Assembly: GCF_014206875.1 (NCBI RefSeq)
Contig: NZ_JACIJO010000005.1
Span: 62,001 to 126,000 of the forward strand
DNA length: 64,000 nucleotides
Source: Algoriphagus iocasae
GTDB lineage: Bacteria > Bacteroidota > Bacteroidia > Cytophagales > Cyclobacteriaceae
Direction of reading: 5' to 3'
Under the pieces are notes generated by a model. That model did not search any database. It saw only the letters and a list, made by a program, of their open reading frames with translations, and was not told where the DNA came from. A program made the translations under genes and the position numbers. Below are positions 34,284 to 43,847 of this stretch, one piece after another; position 1 is the stretch's first letter, and each line of letters starts with the position of its first letter.

Positions 34284-35456
34284 ATGAGCAAGCATTTCGA
34301 AACCAATTCTATCCGGATCAATTCATCCAAATCCAATCAAAGAGAGCATTCTGCTCCTCTTTACCTGACTTCAAGTTTCACCTTTGATTCAGCAGAAGAG
34401 GCAAGAGCGATGTTTGCGGATGAAATCCAAGGCAATATCTATTCACGCTATGCTAATCCTAATTCCACAGATCTCATTGAGAAAATATGTGCTGCAGAAG
34501 GTACAGATGCGGGAATAGTAACTGCATCGGGAATGGCCGCAATGTTTGGAAGTATTGCTTCACTTCTACAGCAAGGGGATCACGTCTTGGCATCTAGATC
34601 ACTATTCGGCTCTACACATCAGCTTTTGACTCGAGTATTTCCTAAATGGGGAATCACCTCTACTTATGGTGATATTTCTGATATCGAAAACTGGGAAAAG
34701 CTTATACAGCCAAATACCAAAATGCTTTTCATTGAAACTCCCTCTAATCCAGGACTTGAAATCATAGACTTGGAGTGGGCGGGGAATTTTGCAAAAGCTC
34801 ATAATTTGATCTTGGTGGTGGATAATTGCTTTGCAACGCCATACTTACAGCAACCTGCAAAATGGGGTGCTCATATCGTCACTCATAGTGCTACCAAATA
34901 TATTGATGGACAGGGAAGAGTACTTGGAGGATTGATCTTAGGAACTGAAGAATTAATGAAAGAAGTCCAGTTTTTCACTAGACATACCGGACCTTCAATT
35001 TCTCCATTTAATGCATGGATTCTTTCTAAGAGTATGGAAACTTTGGCAGTTAGGATGGATAGACATTGTGAGAATGCCCTTAAAGTTGCCACCTACTTTG
35101 AAGGAAACTCGGAATTGGACCATGTAAAATATCCTTTCCTGAAATCACACCCTCAATACCATCTTGCCATTAAACAAATGAAACTTGGCGGCGGCATCAT
35201 AACTTTATCGCTAAAAGGTGGACTTGAAAGAGCCAAAAGATTCATTGACCAGCTACAAATGATTTCTGTAACAGCTAATCTTGGTGATAGTAGAAGTATC
35301 GTCACTCATCCAGCATCTACTACTCATAGTAAATTATCAGTGGATGAAAGAGCTCGTGTAGGAATTACGGATGGCTTGGTTAGACTCTCTGTAGGTCTTG
35401 AGCATGTAGATGATATCATCGAAGATGTAGAACGAGCATTGCATCAATCAAAATAA
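34284..35456 (+). CDS. metZ: PLP-dependent O-succinylhomoserine sulfhydrylase / cystathionine gamma-synthase family
   Basis: This trans-sulfuration enzyme makes homocysteine (or cystathionine) from an activated homoserine. The 390-residue protein has IYSRYANPNST, the PLP-binding SGMAAMFGSIASLL region, FIETPSNPGLEI, DNCFATPYLQQP, Lys205 in THSATKYIDGQGR as the Schiff-base residue, and RLSVGLEHVDDIIEDVERAL. The SAM-I riboswitch directly upstream supports a methionine-synthesis role. MetZ is favoured over MetB from the GQGRVLGG variant and family length, but exact substrate use is uncertain. Confidence 0.88.
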   Translation: MSKHFETNSIRINSSKSNQREHSAPLYLTSSFTFDSAEEARAMFADEIQGNIYSRYANPNSTDLIEKICAAEGTDAGIVTASGMAAMFGSIASLLQQGDHVLASRSLFGSTHQLLTRVFPKWGITSTYGDISDIENWEKLIQPNTKMLFIETPSNPGLEIIDLEWAGNFAKAHNLILVVDNCFATPYLQQPAKWGAHIVTHSATKYIDGQGRVLGGLILGTEELMKEVQFFTRHTGPSISPFNAWILSKSMETLAVRMDRHCENALKVATYFEGNSELDHVKYPFLKSHPQYHLAIKQMKLGGGIITLSLKGGLERAKRFIDQLQMISVTANLGDSRSIVTHPASTTHSKLSVDERARVGITDGLVRLSVGLEHVDDIIEDVERALHQSK

Positions 35457-35458
35457 AG

Positions 35459-35487
35459 AAGGCCCCGATTGGGGCCTTTTATTTTTA
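35459..35487. terminator. Bidirectional terminator between metZ and the CBS gene
   Basis: AAGGCCCC (35459-35466), GATT loop, GGGGCCTT (35471-35478), then T-rich sequence. Confidence 0.92.
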
Positions 35488-35946
35488 CCATGTTGTTTGT
35501 TTTAGCTTAGGGAAAGCCCGAATGACATCACTCAGACTTATTTGCCCAATGAGGCGACCATCTTTTAAAACTGGAAATCTCCTGATCTTATATTCTAAAA
35601 ACTTCTGGGCAGCATCAAAAAGTGATAATTCCTGACCTAGTGTAATCACATCTATACTCATATGTTCACTTACCTTTCCGGGGAATTTTGGTGTATTGGT
35701 GTATTGACCTTTGATAATCTCCTTTAAACAATCGACTTCAGAGATTATACCAACCAAACTTCCAGACTCATCTACCACGGGAGCACCTGAAATTTTTCGT
35801 TTTGTAAGCACTTCTAATACCACGTCAATCGAATCATCTGGTTTGAAAGTCACCAGATTAGTGCTCATATGATCTTTTACTAAAATTTGGGTTGTAGGAG
35901 ATTTTTTTGGTTCCACCACTCTTACTCCTTGAAAACTCTTAACCAT
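35485..35946 (-). CDS. Two-CBS-domain protein
   Basis: The 153-residue protein is made almost entirely of a CBS pair: the first about 22-78 (KDHMSTNLVTFKPDDSIDVV ... GAPVVDESGSLVGIISEVDC) and the second about 93-148 (SEHMSIDVITLGQELSLFDA ... RRFPVLKDGRLIGQISLSDV). CBS pairs bind adenosine nucleotides and act as energy sensors. No effector domain is fused, so the partner is unknown. Confidence 0.9.
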   Translation of the reverse strand: MVKSFQGVRVVEPKKSPTTQILVKDHMSTNLVTFKPDDSIDVVLEVLTKRKISGAPVVDESGSLVGIISEVDCLKEIIKGQYTNTPKFPGKVSEHMSIDVITLGQELSLFDAAQKFLEYKIRRFPVLKDGRLIGQISLSDVIRAFPKLKQTTW

Positions 35947-36067
35947 AGATGAAATAATTTAAAGGTGAAAGAATAAATTACCGAAAAAATTGCATTTATA
36001 AAAGCATTAAGGCAATTATTAAAATATATCCATAGATAATATCAAATATTAATTCATTTATAAAATT

Positions 36068-37612
36068 TTATTTCAAAGTGTTTTTCAAAATGAGAATTGG
36101 TGACCATGGAGCGGATGGTTTTGAGTACAAATCATCAAATTCAAAAACTCCAACCACCAGATCTTCGTCTCCGTCAAGCTCCAAATCACCCTTTGTCATG
36201 ATCAACCAATGTGAATCCGAACCCAGCTCTGGAGCAAAAGGGGAAAACTGAAATTCTTTATCCTGCCTAAAAAACAATAAATCCTGTTTAGGCTTTTGGT
36301 TTACATCAGGAAAGAATGACAAAACAAATAAATCCTGATCTCCATCTTGGTCAAAATCCCCTACTTCTAAGCCACTTGCGCCATACATCGGATAGAACCA
36401 TTCCTCTTCGAATTCAAGATCATCCTGATTGGTAAAAACCCTCACACCATGGTAATTTTTTAAAATCTGTGACAAATCAGCATTGTCACCATTGACGACT
36501 ATCAAATCCTTTCTGCCATCGGCATTCATGTCTTCAAATCTAAAATCACTGGAGCCAAATGCTGGCTGAAATCTCAAAATGGTTTTCTCTCTAAAATTAC
36601 CCTCACCATCATTCAGAAAAGCAAACAAACCTTCATTTGCCTGAGTCATCAAAGCCAAAATATCCATGTCCCCATCGCCATCCAGATCATCTATTTCTAC
36701 TCTTCTAGCTCCGGGAGCATTTTTCAAAACCTTCTTTTCAAAACCATTGGATTTCGAGAGGAAGAGACTCAAATCCCCTATATGATTTCCAAACTCGCTT
36801 ATGATTTGATCTGGAATTCCATCTCCATTGAAATCATATGACTCATTATTGACAGGCCTTTTTAGATCGCCTATCAACGGACTTGGGACCCAACCTGAAT
36901 CAGACTTCTTAAATGTGGAAAGAACCCCAACAGAGTCATTAGAAGGGTCCATAAGGCCCATCGTTAATAATTCGAATTCATTATTTCCTTTCCAATGAAG
37001 ATCGATCGGAGCTGTATCAGTACTAATGGAATCCTTTACTTGAAAATCATTTTTTGGATCTAAAATGAATAAGGATTTAAAACGGTGCCCCAACCATAAT
37101 TCTCCTGTCTGCGGATGAATACGTAACATGGTCACCAAATCAGCATAATTTTCTGAATATTCTGGGCGAATCAATTCAAACCCGGAAATCCCAATTTCAA
37201 TTTTAGCCTTGGAAGCTTGTGGGTTAGGTTTAGAAGGAGCATTTTCTAAATAATACGCTTCTAATTTTTCCCAATCCTTTCTTTTGATCAAAGGAAATTC
37301 AGAATAAATCCCTTTTGGCACATCCATGTCAATAGGCATTGTTGTACCGAAATCCTCATCCAGAAACAAGCCCATTCGCTTTCTCATTTCTGGAAGTACT
37401 TTCTCACCCCAAGTTGCTTGGTCCAGTAAATCTGGCTCTGGTTTGACATGGCATGCCGCACAGTAAGCATTTGCCAGTTGTTCACCATTTAGATTTAAAT
37501 CCGCCGCGGCCAGTTGGTTAAGACTCGGAGGAGGCTGTTTTCTTTCGGAAATGGGATTACAAGAAAACAATCCAATAATGAAAATGAAGGCTATTAATCG
37601 AAAATAACTCAT
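36068..37612 (-). CDS. Lipoprotein with c-type haem motif and FG-GAP/VCBS repeats
   Basis: The 514-residue precursor has a lipobox with Cys18 (GLFSC) and one haem-attachment motif CAACH at 51-55. The rest contains several FG-GAP/VCBS repeats with calcium-type loops: DFNGDGIPDQI, DLDGDGDMDILAL, DMNADGRKDLIVV, DFDQDGDQDLFVL, DLELDGDEDLVVG. These should form a beta-propeller. Fusion of a small cytochrome c head to an extracellular propeller suggests an electron-carrying or substrate-binding surface protein; its redox partner is unknown. It is translationally coupled to cutC (4-base overlap). Confidence 0.85.
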   Translation of the reverse strand: MSYFRLIAFIFIIGLFSCNPISERKQPPPSLNQLAAADLNLNGEQLANAYCAACHVKPEPDLLDQATWGEKVLPEMRKRMGLFLDEDFGTTMPIDMDVPKGIYSEFPLIKRKDWEKLEAYYLENAPSKPNPQASKAKIEIGISGFELIRPEYSENYADLVTMLRIHPQTGELWLGHRFKSLFILDPKNDFQVKDSISTDTAPIDLHWKGNNEFELLTMGLMDPSNDSVGVLSTFKKSDSGWVPSPLIGDLKRPVNNESYDFNGDGIPDQIISEFGNHIGDLSLFLSKSNGFEKKVLKNAPGARRVEIDDLDGDGDMDILALMTQANEGLFAFLNDGEGNFREKTILRFQPAFGSSDFRFEDMNADGRKDLIVVNGDNADLSQILKNYHGVRVFTNQDDLEFEEEWFYPMYGASGLEVGDFDQDGDQDLFVLSFFPDVNQKPKQDLLFFRQDKEFQFSPFAPELGSDSHWLIMTKGDLELDGDEDLVVGVFEFDDLYSKPSAPWSPILILKNTLK

Positions 37613-38355
37613 ACGTTTCCGATTGCCTCTATGAAATTATTTACTGTTTGTTGATCTACTCGGAGATGTTTTAAAAATGCATCCGGATCATCCGAGAAAG
37701 ACACATTTGGATTTACAAACTTGTTTTGATTGGTTTTCCAAATTTTACAGGAAGCATGAATGTCTTGCAAATAACCAGTCTCAGAAAAAATTCGAATATG
37801 TTCAGGTTTCGTACCTCCACCTGGCATAATGGATATCCTATCTTTTGCTGTTTCCATTAATCTTAATATCATCTCTGATCCTTCTGAAACAGTGTTTTTT
37901 CCTCCAGATGTCAAAACTCGCTTAAAGCCCAGGCTCATGATTTTATCCAGTGCATCAAAATAATCCTCAACTGCATCAAAAGCCCTGTGAAAGGTGCAAG
38001 GCTTGCCTGAAGCTGTTCTAAGCAATGTCTCACAAGCTTCTACATTTACTCTACCTTCATAATCCAAAGGACCAAAAACAAACCCATCAGCTCCTATTTC
38101 CCCTAGCAGTTCGATATCTCTTTTCATCACCATCAACTCTTTTTGGGAATAAGCGAAATCACCTCCCCTTGGTCGAATCATAACGAAAATCGGAATGTCG
38201 ATTTCAGACTTTAAAAACTTTAGCATTCCAGCAGAAGGTGTTTCACCACCTTCTGGAAAATTAGAGCAAAGCTCCAGTCGGTTCACACCAAATTCGGCTG
38301 CTTCCAATGCAGCTTCTACACTAAATACCGGAGCTTCAAGAGTGATTTGTTGCAT
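37609..38355 (-). CDS. cutC: CutC-family protein
   Basis: The 248-residue TIM-barrel protein has FGVNRLELCSNFPEGGETPS, IFVMIRPRGGDFAYS, DGFVFGPLDYEGRV, TFHRAFDAVED, RVLTSGG and ISIMPGGGTKP, all typical of CutC. It was named for copper homeostasis, but direct evidence for that role is weak and an enzymatic barrel activity is possible. It sits between a glycosylasparaginase gene (1-base gap) and the cytochrome/FG-GAP gene (4-base overlap), which hints at catabolism rather than metals. Confidence 0.92.
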   Translation of the reverse strand: MQQITLEAPVFSVEAALEAAEFGVNRLELCSNFPEGGETPSAGMLKFLKSEIDIPIFVMIRPRGGDFAYSQKELMVMKRDIELLGEIGADGFVFGPLDYEGRVNVEACETLLRTASGKPCTFHRAFDAVEDYFDALDKIMSLGFKRVLTSGGKNTVSEGSEMILRLMETAKDRISIMPGGGTKPEHIRIFSETGYLQDIHASCKIWKTNQNKFVNPNVSFSDDPDAFLKHLRVDQQTVNNFIEAIGNV

Positions 38356-38356
38356 G

Positions 38357-39334
38357 TTAGAAATGGCTTTTTGAATCCACCATTACATTAGAACCCAGTG
38401 TCCCTTGAGCAAAATTAAATCCAGGGTGAACAGCATAAGCACCAATTTGCCCTTCTTTATTCATTGCTAGAAATCCAGCCTGTATATCTTTGATGTTTTT
38501 ATTTTTTGAGATCAACCTTTTCACTGCTTCTTCACAAGCTTCTTGAGGGCTTCTGCCTTGTCTCATCAATTCTACAATCAAAAAGCTTCCACAAACCCTG
38601 ATAATTGACTCGCCTAGTCCTGTTGCGGTAGCTGCTCCAACTTCATTGTCCACGTATAAACCTGCCCCAATAATTGGACTATCCCCTACTCTTCCGTGCA
38701 TTTTATAAGCCAACCCACTGGTAGTACAACTTCCAGCTAGGTTCCCGTCTTTATCCATCCCTATCATTCCGATAGTATCATGGTTTTCAATATTGATGAC
38801 AGGCTTGTATTTACTAGTGATTTTCCACTTTTCATAAGCCTCTTTTGCTTTCGGGCTCAGTTCCTCTTTTTCAATTGGAAATCCTTCCGCTATCGCAAAT
38901 TGTCTTGCACCTTCACCAGCAAGCATCACATGAGGCGTTTTTTCCATCACAGCTCTAGCCAAAGAAATCGGGTGTTTTACCTGTCTTACAAAAGCAACTG
39001 AGCCACAAGATCCATCTCCAGTCATAATAGAAGCATCTAATGTTGTAATACCTTCTCTATCTGGCAAACCTTGAAGTCCTACTGATAAATTACTAAGGTC
39101 TAGCTCGGTATCTTTCACTCCAGTTTCCACTGCATCCAAAATACTTCCTGTCTCTTTTAGCTTCGCAATGGCTGCTGCATTCGCTGGCAAACCATGATTC
39201 CAAGTGGATAAAATCAAAGGCTTTTCAGCGATCAATTGATTTTTTTGAATACCCGCAAAAGCGGTAGAAACTCCAGGGACTAATAGTGCAGATCCTAAAA
39301 GGGACTTTTTAATAAACTTTCTTCTTTCAGACAT
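38357..39334 (-). CDS. Exported glycosylasparaginase (N4-(beta-N-acetylglucosaminyl)-L-asparaginase) family
   Basis: This Ntn hydrolase family cuts the amide between GlcNAc and asparagine left after glycoprotein breakdown. The 325-residue product starts MSERRKFIKKSLLGSALLVP, a twin-arginine-like signal. Thr187 in NHDTIGMIG is the autoproteolytic nucleophile, followed by AGSCTTSGLAYKMHGRVGDS and GAGLYVDNEVGAATATG. The frame is open to 39394, but the start at 39334 gives the signal peptide at the N-terminus. First gene of a three-gene run. Isoaspartyl or asparaginase activity is an alternative. Confidence 0.9.
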   Translation of the reverse strand: MSERRKFIKKSLLGSALLVPGVSTAFAGIQKNQLIAEKPLILSTWNHGLPANAAAIAKLKETGSILDAVETGVKDTELDLSNLSVGLQGLPDREGITTLDASIMTGDGSCGSVAFVRQVKHPISLARAVMEKTPHVMLAGEGARQFAIAEGFPIEKEELSPKAKEAYEKWKITSKYKPVINIENHDTIGMIGMDKDGNLAGSCTTSGLAYKMHGRVGDSPIIGAGLYVDNEVGAATATGLGESIIRVCGSFLIVELMRQGRSPQEACEEAVKRLISKNKNIKDIQAGFLAMNKEGQIGAYAVHPGFNFAQGTLGSNVMVDSKSHF

Positions 39335-39423
39335 AAGGATTAATTTCGAATGAGGCTTCAAATTATCAAAATTGCCTTTAATTAAATAAACCATTTGTCA
39401 ATTGATTCCGAAAACCCCTAAAA

Positions 39424-40185
39424 ATGAGACCTTATATTTTAAAAGAAGCAAACTGGAAAAATCTAAAAAGTGATCGATTTGAACTTGCAGTTTTACCTTG
39501 GGGTGCCACTGAAGCTCATAATTACCATATGCCTTATGGAACTGACGTCTATGAAGCAGATGCCGTGGCAGAAGAGAGTGGCAAAAAAGCTTGGAAAAAA
39601 GGTGCAAAAGTAATTGTACTTCCTACAATTCCTTTTGGAGTAAACACCGGGCAATCTGACATTTATTTAGACATGAATCTAAATCCAAGTACTCAGATGG
39701 CAATTTTAAGGGATTTGATCACTGTACTTGACAGACAAGGATTAAAAAAACTACTGATCGTCAATAGCCATGGAGGCAATGACTTTAAAACCATGCTACG
39801 CGAGCTGGGACTAACTTTTCCTGACATGTTACTTTTCACATGCAACTGGTTTCAGGCCTTGAACAAAGACAAATATTTTGAAGAGAAAGGAGATCATGCT
39901 GATGAAATGGAAACTTCTCTAATCATGCACCTTCACCCACATTTGGTCACTCCACTGGAAGAAGCTGGAGATGGAGATGAAAAAAAATCAGTAATAACCG
40001 GCCTACGGGAAAAATGGGCTTGGGCAGAAAGAAAATGGTCAGAGGTGACAGAAGATACAGGAATCGGTAATCCAAAAAAAGCCTCCCCTGAGAAAGGAAG
40101 GCTTTATTTTGAAGATGTTACCAGCAAAGTGGCTAATCTAATGGTTGAAATCTGCCAAGCAAAACCTGGCCATCTTTATAAATAA
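39424..40185 (+). CDS. Creatininase-family amidohydrolase
   Basis: The 253-residue protein has the family's metal and active-site pattern: LPWGATEAHNYHMPYGTDV, VLPTIPFGVNTGQSD, LIVNSHGGND and GDHADEMETSLIMHL. Members are metal enzymes that open cyclic amides such as creatinine or act on related small molecules. No signal peptide, so cytosolic. It is divergent from the glycosylasparaginase gene and ends one base before the convergent giant VCBS gene. Substrate unknown. Confidence 0.9.
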   Translation: MRPYILKEANWKNLKSDRFELAVLPWGATEAHNYHMPYGTDVYEADAVAEESGKKAWKKGAKVIVLPTIPFGVNTGQSDIYLDMNLNPSTQMAILRDLITVLDRQGLKKLLIVNSHGGNDFKTMLRELGLTFPDMLLFTCNWFQALNKDKYFEEKGDHADEMETSLIMHLHPHLVTPLEEAGDGDEKKSVITGLREKWAWAERKWSEVTEDTGIGNPKKASPEKGRLYFEDVTSKVANLMVEICQAKPGHLYK

Positions 40186-40186
40186 A

Positions 40187-43100
40187 TCAGTCTAGTTCTG
40201 ACAGGTTAATTTCGTTTTCCTGTCCCTTATAATTGATAGTTTTGATTCCTTTTACATTTTGAGGAATCAAAACTTCTCGGCTGGATTGGGACAAAAACCC
40301 AGAACCCAAAGTTGTTTCCACACGCTGGGTTTTTCCATTTCCCAAATCTAAAACCACCGCCATGATATCTTTATCAAGGCTCAAGGTTTTTGATGGAGAT
40401 TTTTTGGTTTGAAATGCTTTCAATTCCCCTCTATTTTGAGAAGCAACTAAGAGTGGGTTTCCTTCAGAAGAAGCAATTTTAACAAGTGCTTTTCCGTCTC
40501 CAGCCACTATAAATCCGCTTTCTGTTGCAGACATCGGTTCAAAACTCCCCTCTCCATTTCCTTTCAAAATCAATCCAATATGGGCATCAAGTTTTCCGAT
40601 AAATATTTCATTTCCGTAATCATTGCCGATCAAGGCTACATCTAAAAAGCCGTCCTGATCATAATCAGAAACTACAATACCATTGACAGGTCCCACCTGA
40701 GCTATTCTTGGCAAAGGTTTAATTGAGAATTTACCTCCACCAAGGTTCTCGATGTATGCTGATTGATCATAATTTCCAGTCAGTATCAAAGCATCTTGCT
40801 TTTCTTCTTGTGTAAGCAAATCTTGCTCAGTACTTAGAGCATAGGTCTTATAGCGCTCGTATTTTCTTCTGAACAAAGTGCTTTGACCATATAAATCTCC
40901 CCAGAAATGACTTGGGAATGAATTGTAGGTTCCATCTTTCCCCTTGTAATAAGCAAAAGTTACCGGGTCTACACTTCCGTTTTTATCAAAATCTTTGGCA
41001 TAAACTTTCACTGGTCTTTCAGCACTCGGATTATGCGGATTATTTGCTCCCAAATTCCCAACGATAAAGTCCACATCTCCATCCTGATCAAAATCACCAG
41101 AAGCAATTGAATTCCACCAACCTAGAGAAGTATCAAGGCCTGACTGTTCAATTTTTGCAAATTTGCCACCATCATTTTTGAAAATAGTTACTTCCATTAG
41201 TTCTCCCACTACCACCAAATCAACTTGACCATCCAAGTCGACATCTGACCATAATGCATCGGTAACCATACCAACTTCCTTCAAACCTGGTGCTATTTGA
41301 TCTGTCACATCCTGAAGGATTCCGTTCTGATTTTTGAGAATAAAACTTTGATCAGGAAATGGAAATTTAGCCATTGGAGTTCTACCACCTACAAATAAAT
41401 CCATGAAGCCGTCACCGTCAAAATCGGCTCCTCTTACTGTCGATCCACTTGCTTTTATTCCCGAAAAATTCTTATCCAATGTAAATTCCCCTGCTCCATT
41501 ATTTAAATAAAGCCGATCCGTGTATTCTGCAGATTCTGGTAAAAACTCATTACTTCCACTGACCAAATACAAGTCTAAATCATTGTCATTGTCTATGTCA
41601 AATAACAATATCCCCATCTCCTCAAATGCTGGATTCTCACCTTGTAAAATATCCTTTTGGGAAAAAGTCCCATCCGGGCTTTGAAGAAAAGCTGTCGGTA
41701 AATACCCACTTGCTGATCCTACAACCAAATCCTCATTCCCATCTCCATTTATATCTCCAACTGCCAGGCTTGGCCCATACTGGGAAAGCTTATGAGGAAT
41801 CGTTCTTTGGGTATAAAAATCAATTTTATCATCCTCTTGGTGAGTATAAATCAACCCACTTGATTCCGTCACATCAGAAAATAATCTTGGACCAAACTGA
41901 TAATCAATTATTGCTTTATTATTCGCCCCTGATTTTGCTTCTGAGTAATTGACTGTCAAAACCTGATTTGAAGCCACATTGGCCATTTTACTTTCTTTGC
42001 CATCAGGCCAAATTATCGAAACACTTTCTACCGTAACACCTTCTCCCAATCCAAAATGCATGACAGGATCAATGGATGACATATACCCTCGCACGATTTG
42101 TTGTTCTTGATATAAATTTTCGCCGTTGCTCAGGTGAAGAGTTACTTTTGCGCTAAGTCCATTAGGATTTTCTTTGGTCCCATTTAGATCTAACCTTAGA
42201 TAACTTCCTTTGGATTTTCCATTAGAAAGTGTGTTTTCAAAGACAAAAGCTGGATCATTGATGTTATTTACGATGTAATCCAAATCCCCATCCTGATCTA
42301 AGTCGACTAAAGCAGCTCCATTGGAAAAAGAAGGCTTATCCAATCCCCAATCAGAACTGAAATCCTCAAAGCTGAGATTTCCAGAATTCCTAAAGGCATA
42401 ATTCGGGATTTTTACAATTGGAATTGAATCCAATAATTGTCGTATCGTAGCAACACTTCCCACATCTGCCCGATAATTAGCAAAATCTTTGTCTGTAATA
42501 TCTCTTGGAAAACCATTGGTCACCAAAAGATCTCTCATCCCATCATTGTCGACATCGCCGAACAAAGGAGCCCAGCTCCAGTCTGTTTGATAAACTCCAG
42601 CCATCATCCCAACTTCACTAAAAGGTATACCCGGGCCATTATTCATATGCAACATGTTTCTAACATATTGATATTCATAACCCCATTGTTCATTGTTGAT
42701 ATAAGTTTGGTAGGCGTTATTCCCAATTGTGGTCTTTTTACGATAATTACCTTCGCCAAGCATATCCAGCGTGAAAATATCCGGAAGTTGGTCATTGTTA
42801 AAGTCAGCAATATCAGAACCCATTGAGAATTGGCTTTGATGCCTTAGACTCTCACCGATTTTATTACTAAAAGTACCATCCTGATTGTTGATATAAAGAA
42901 TATCATTGGTCACATAATCATTGCTGACATGTATATCTGGCCATCCATCATTGTTCAAGTCAGCAATCAACAAACCCAACCCAAATCCCTCAATGGTTAT
43001 TCCTGTTTCTACCGTTACATTGGTAAAAGTACCATCTCCATTATTTCTATAAAAAGCATCATTATTAATCGCAGAACCATCTGTGATTTTCTCTCGGTAA

Positions 43101-43708
43101 TTACTTGGAGTTACTTTGCTTTGCTCATTATTCAAAACATATAAATCCAAATCACCATCTAAGTCATAGTCAATAAATGCAGCACCCATTCCATTTCCAG
43201 AATCAGCAATACCGTATTGCGCAGCCATTTCTTTAAATGTTACAACTCCATCTGCATTCACGCCTTGATTGACAAAAAGCAAATTATCTCTTTCACCCTC
43301 ACCCTTCATCATGGCTGCAGCCACATAAATATCCATCAAGCCATCCTGATTGATATCCACGGCTGTAGTACCTGTACACCATCTAACTACTGCCTCAATT
43401 CCTGCCTCAGCTGAGACATCTTTAAACTTAAATTTACCTTGATTTAAATAGAGTTTATTGCTGACTTGGTTACCAGTAAAGAAAACGTCAGGCAATCCAT
43501 TATTGTCAAAATCCGCTATTGCCAACCCGCCTCCATTGAAAATATACTCATCTGTCAAAATATTGAAAGAATCGGTTTCAACGATGGTATTTGCAAAGTC
43601 AATTCCTGTGGATTCTGGGGATTTTAATTCGAATAATTTTGTCTCTTTTTGACAAGAAGTCAATGCAAAAAGCAAAGCTCCACAAAAGAGAAGGTACTGG
43701 GATTTCAT
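40187..43708 (-). CDS. Large VCBS/FG-GAP repeat lipoprotein with ASPIC/UnbV domain
   Basis: The 1173-residue precursor has lipobox Cys19 (ALTSC) and at least a dozen FG-GAP/VCBS repeats with DxDxDGxxD loops (DFDNNGLPDVFFTG, DINQDGLMDIYVA, DYDLDGDLDLYVL, DLNNDGWPDIHV, DVNDG-like DVDNDGMRDLLV, DQDGDLDYIV and others). An ASPIC/UnbV module lies in the middle (NPNGLSAKVTLHLSNGENLY, MHFGLGEGVTVESVSIIWPD). It probably forms calcium-binding propellers on the cell surface. It lies downstream of susCD, but a strong terminator at 43799-43827 separates them. Confidence 0.92.
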   Translation of the reverse strand: MKSQYLLFCGALLFALTSCQKETKLFELKSPESTGIDFANTIVETDSFNILTDEYIFNGGGLAIADFDNNGLPDVFFTGNQVSNKLYLNQGKFKFKDVSAEAGIEAVVRWCTGTTAVDINQDGLMDIYVAAAMMKGEGERDNLLFVNQGVNADGVVTFKEMAAQYGIADSGNGMGAAFIDYDLDGDLDLYVLNNEQSKVTPSNYREKITDGSAINNDAFYRNNGDGTFTNVTVETGITIEGFGLGLLIADLNNDGWPDIHVSNDYVTNDILYINNQDGTFSNKIGESLRHQSQFSMGSDIADFNNDQLPDIFTLDMLGEGNYRKKTTIGNNAYQTYINNEQWGYEYQYVRNMLHMNNGPGIPFSEVGMMAGVYQTDWSWAPLFGDVDNDGMRDLLVTNGFPRDITDKDFANYRADVGSVATIRQLLDSIPIVKIPNYAFRNSGNLSFEDFSSDWGLDKPSFSNGAALVDLDQDGDLDYIVNNINDPAFVFENTLSNGKSKGSYLRLDLNGTKENPNGLSAKVTLHLSNGENLYQEQQIVRGYMSSIDPVMHFGLGEGVTVESVSIIWPDGKESKMANVASNQVLTVNYSEAKSGANNKAIIDYQFGPRLFSDVTESSGLIYTHQEDDKIDFYTQRTIPHKLSQYGPSLAVGDINGDGNEDLVVGSASGYLPTAFLQSPDGTFSQKDILQGENPAFEEMGILLFDIDNDNDLDLYLVSGSNEFLPESAEYTDRLYLNNGAGEFTLDKNFSGIKASGSTVRGADFDGDGFMDLFVGGRTPMAKFPFPDQSFILKNQNGILQDVTDQIAPGLKEVGMVTDALWSDVDLDGQVDLVVVGELMEVTIFKNDGGKFAKIEQSGLDTSLGWWNSIASGDFDQDGDVDFIVGNLGANNPHNPSAERPVKVYAKDFDKNGSVDPVTFAYYKGKDGTYNSFPSHFWGDLYGQSTLFRRKYERYKTYALSTEQDLLTQEEKQDALILTGNYDQSAYIENLGGGKFSIKPLPRIAQVGPVNGIVVSDYDQDGFLDVALIGNDYGNEIFIGKLDAHIGLILKGNGEGSFEPMSATESGFIVAGDGKALVKIASSEGNPLLVASQNRGELKAFQTKKSPSKTLSLDKDIMAVVLDLGNGKTQRVETTLGSGFLSQSSREVLIPQNVKGIKTINYKGQENEINLSELD

Positions 43709-43798
43709 AGTAAATTAAATTGGGTATAGAAGGGTTCAAATTAGCACTTTTGAAAGATTAGAGAAAAGAATTTTACTATTTAAATAGGCTAAAAAACA

Positions 43799-43827
43799 AA
43801 AAGAGAAGGCTTTTGGCCTTCTCTTTT
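43799..43827 (-). terminator. Terminator between susD and the VCBS gene
   Basis: A 12-bp perfect stem (43816-43827 with 43799-43810), 5-nt loop, and U-rich tail on the minus strand. Confidence 0.92.
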
Positions 43828-43847
43828 AATATTTAATCAATTCCTAA

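Noticed and set aside
40187-43708. Recurrent DxDGD-coding sequence as DNA repeats
   Set aside because: The repetition is at protein level (FG-GAP/VCBS loops); the DNA is too diverged to be a tandem repeat.
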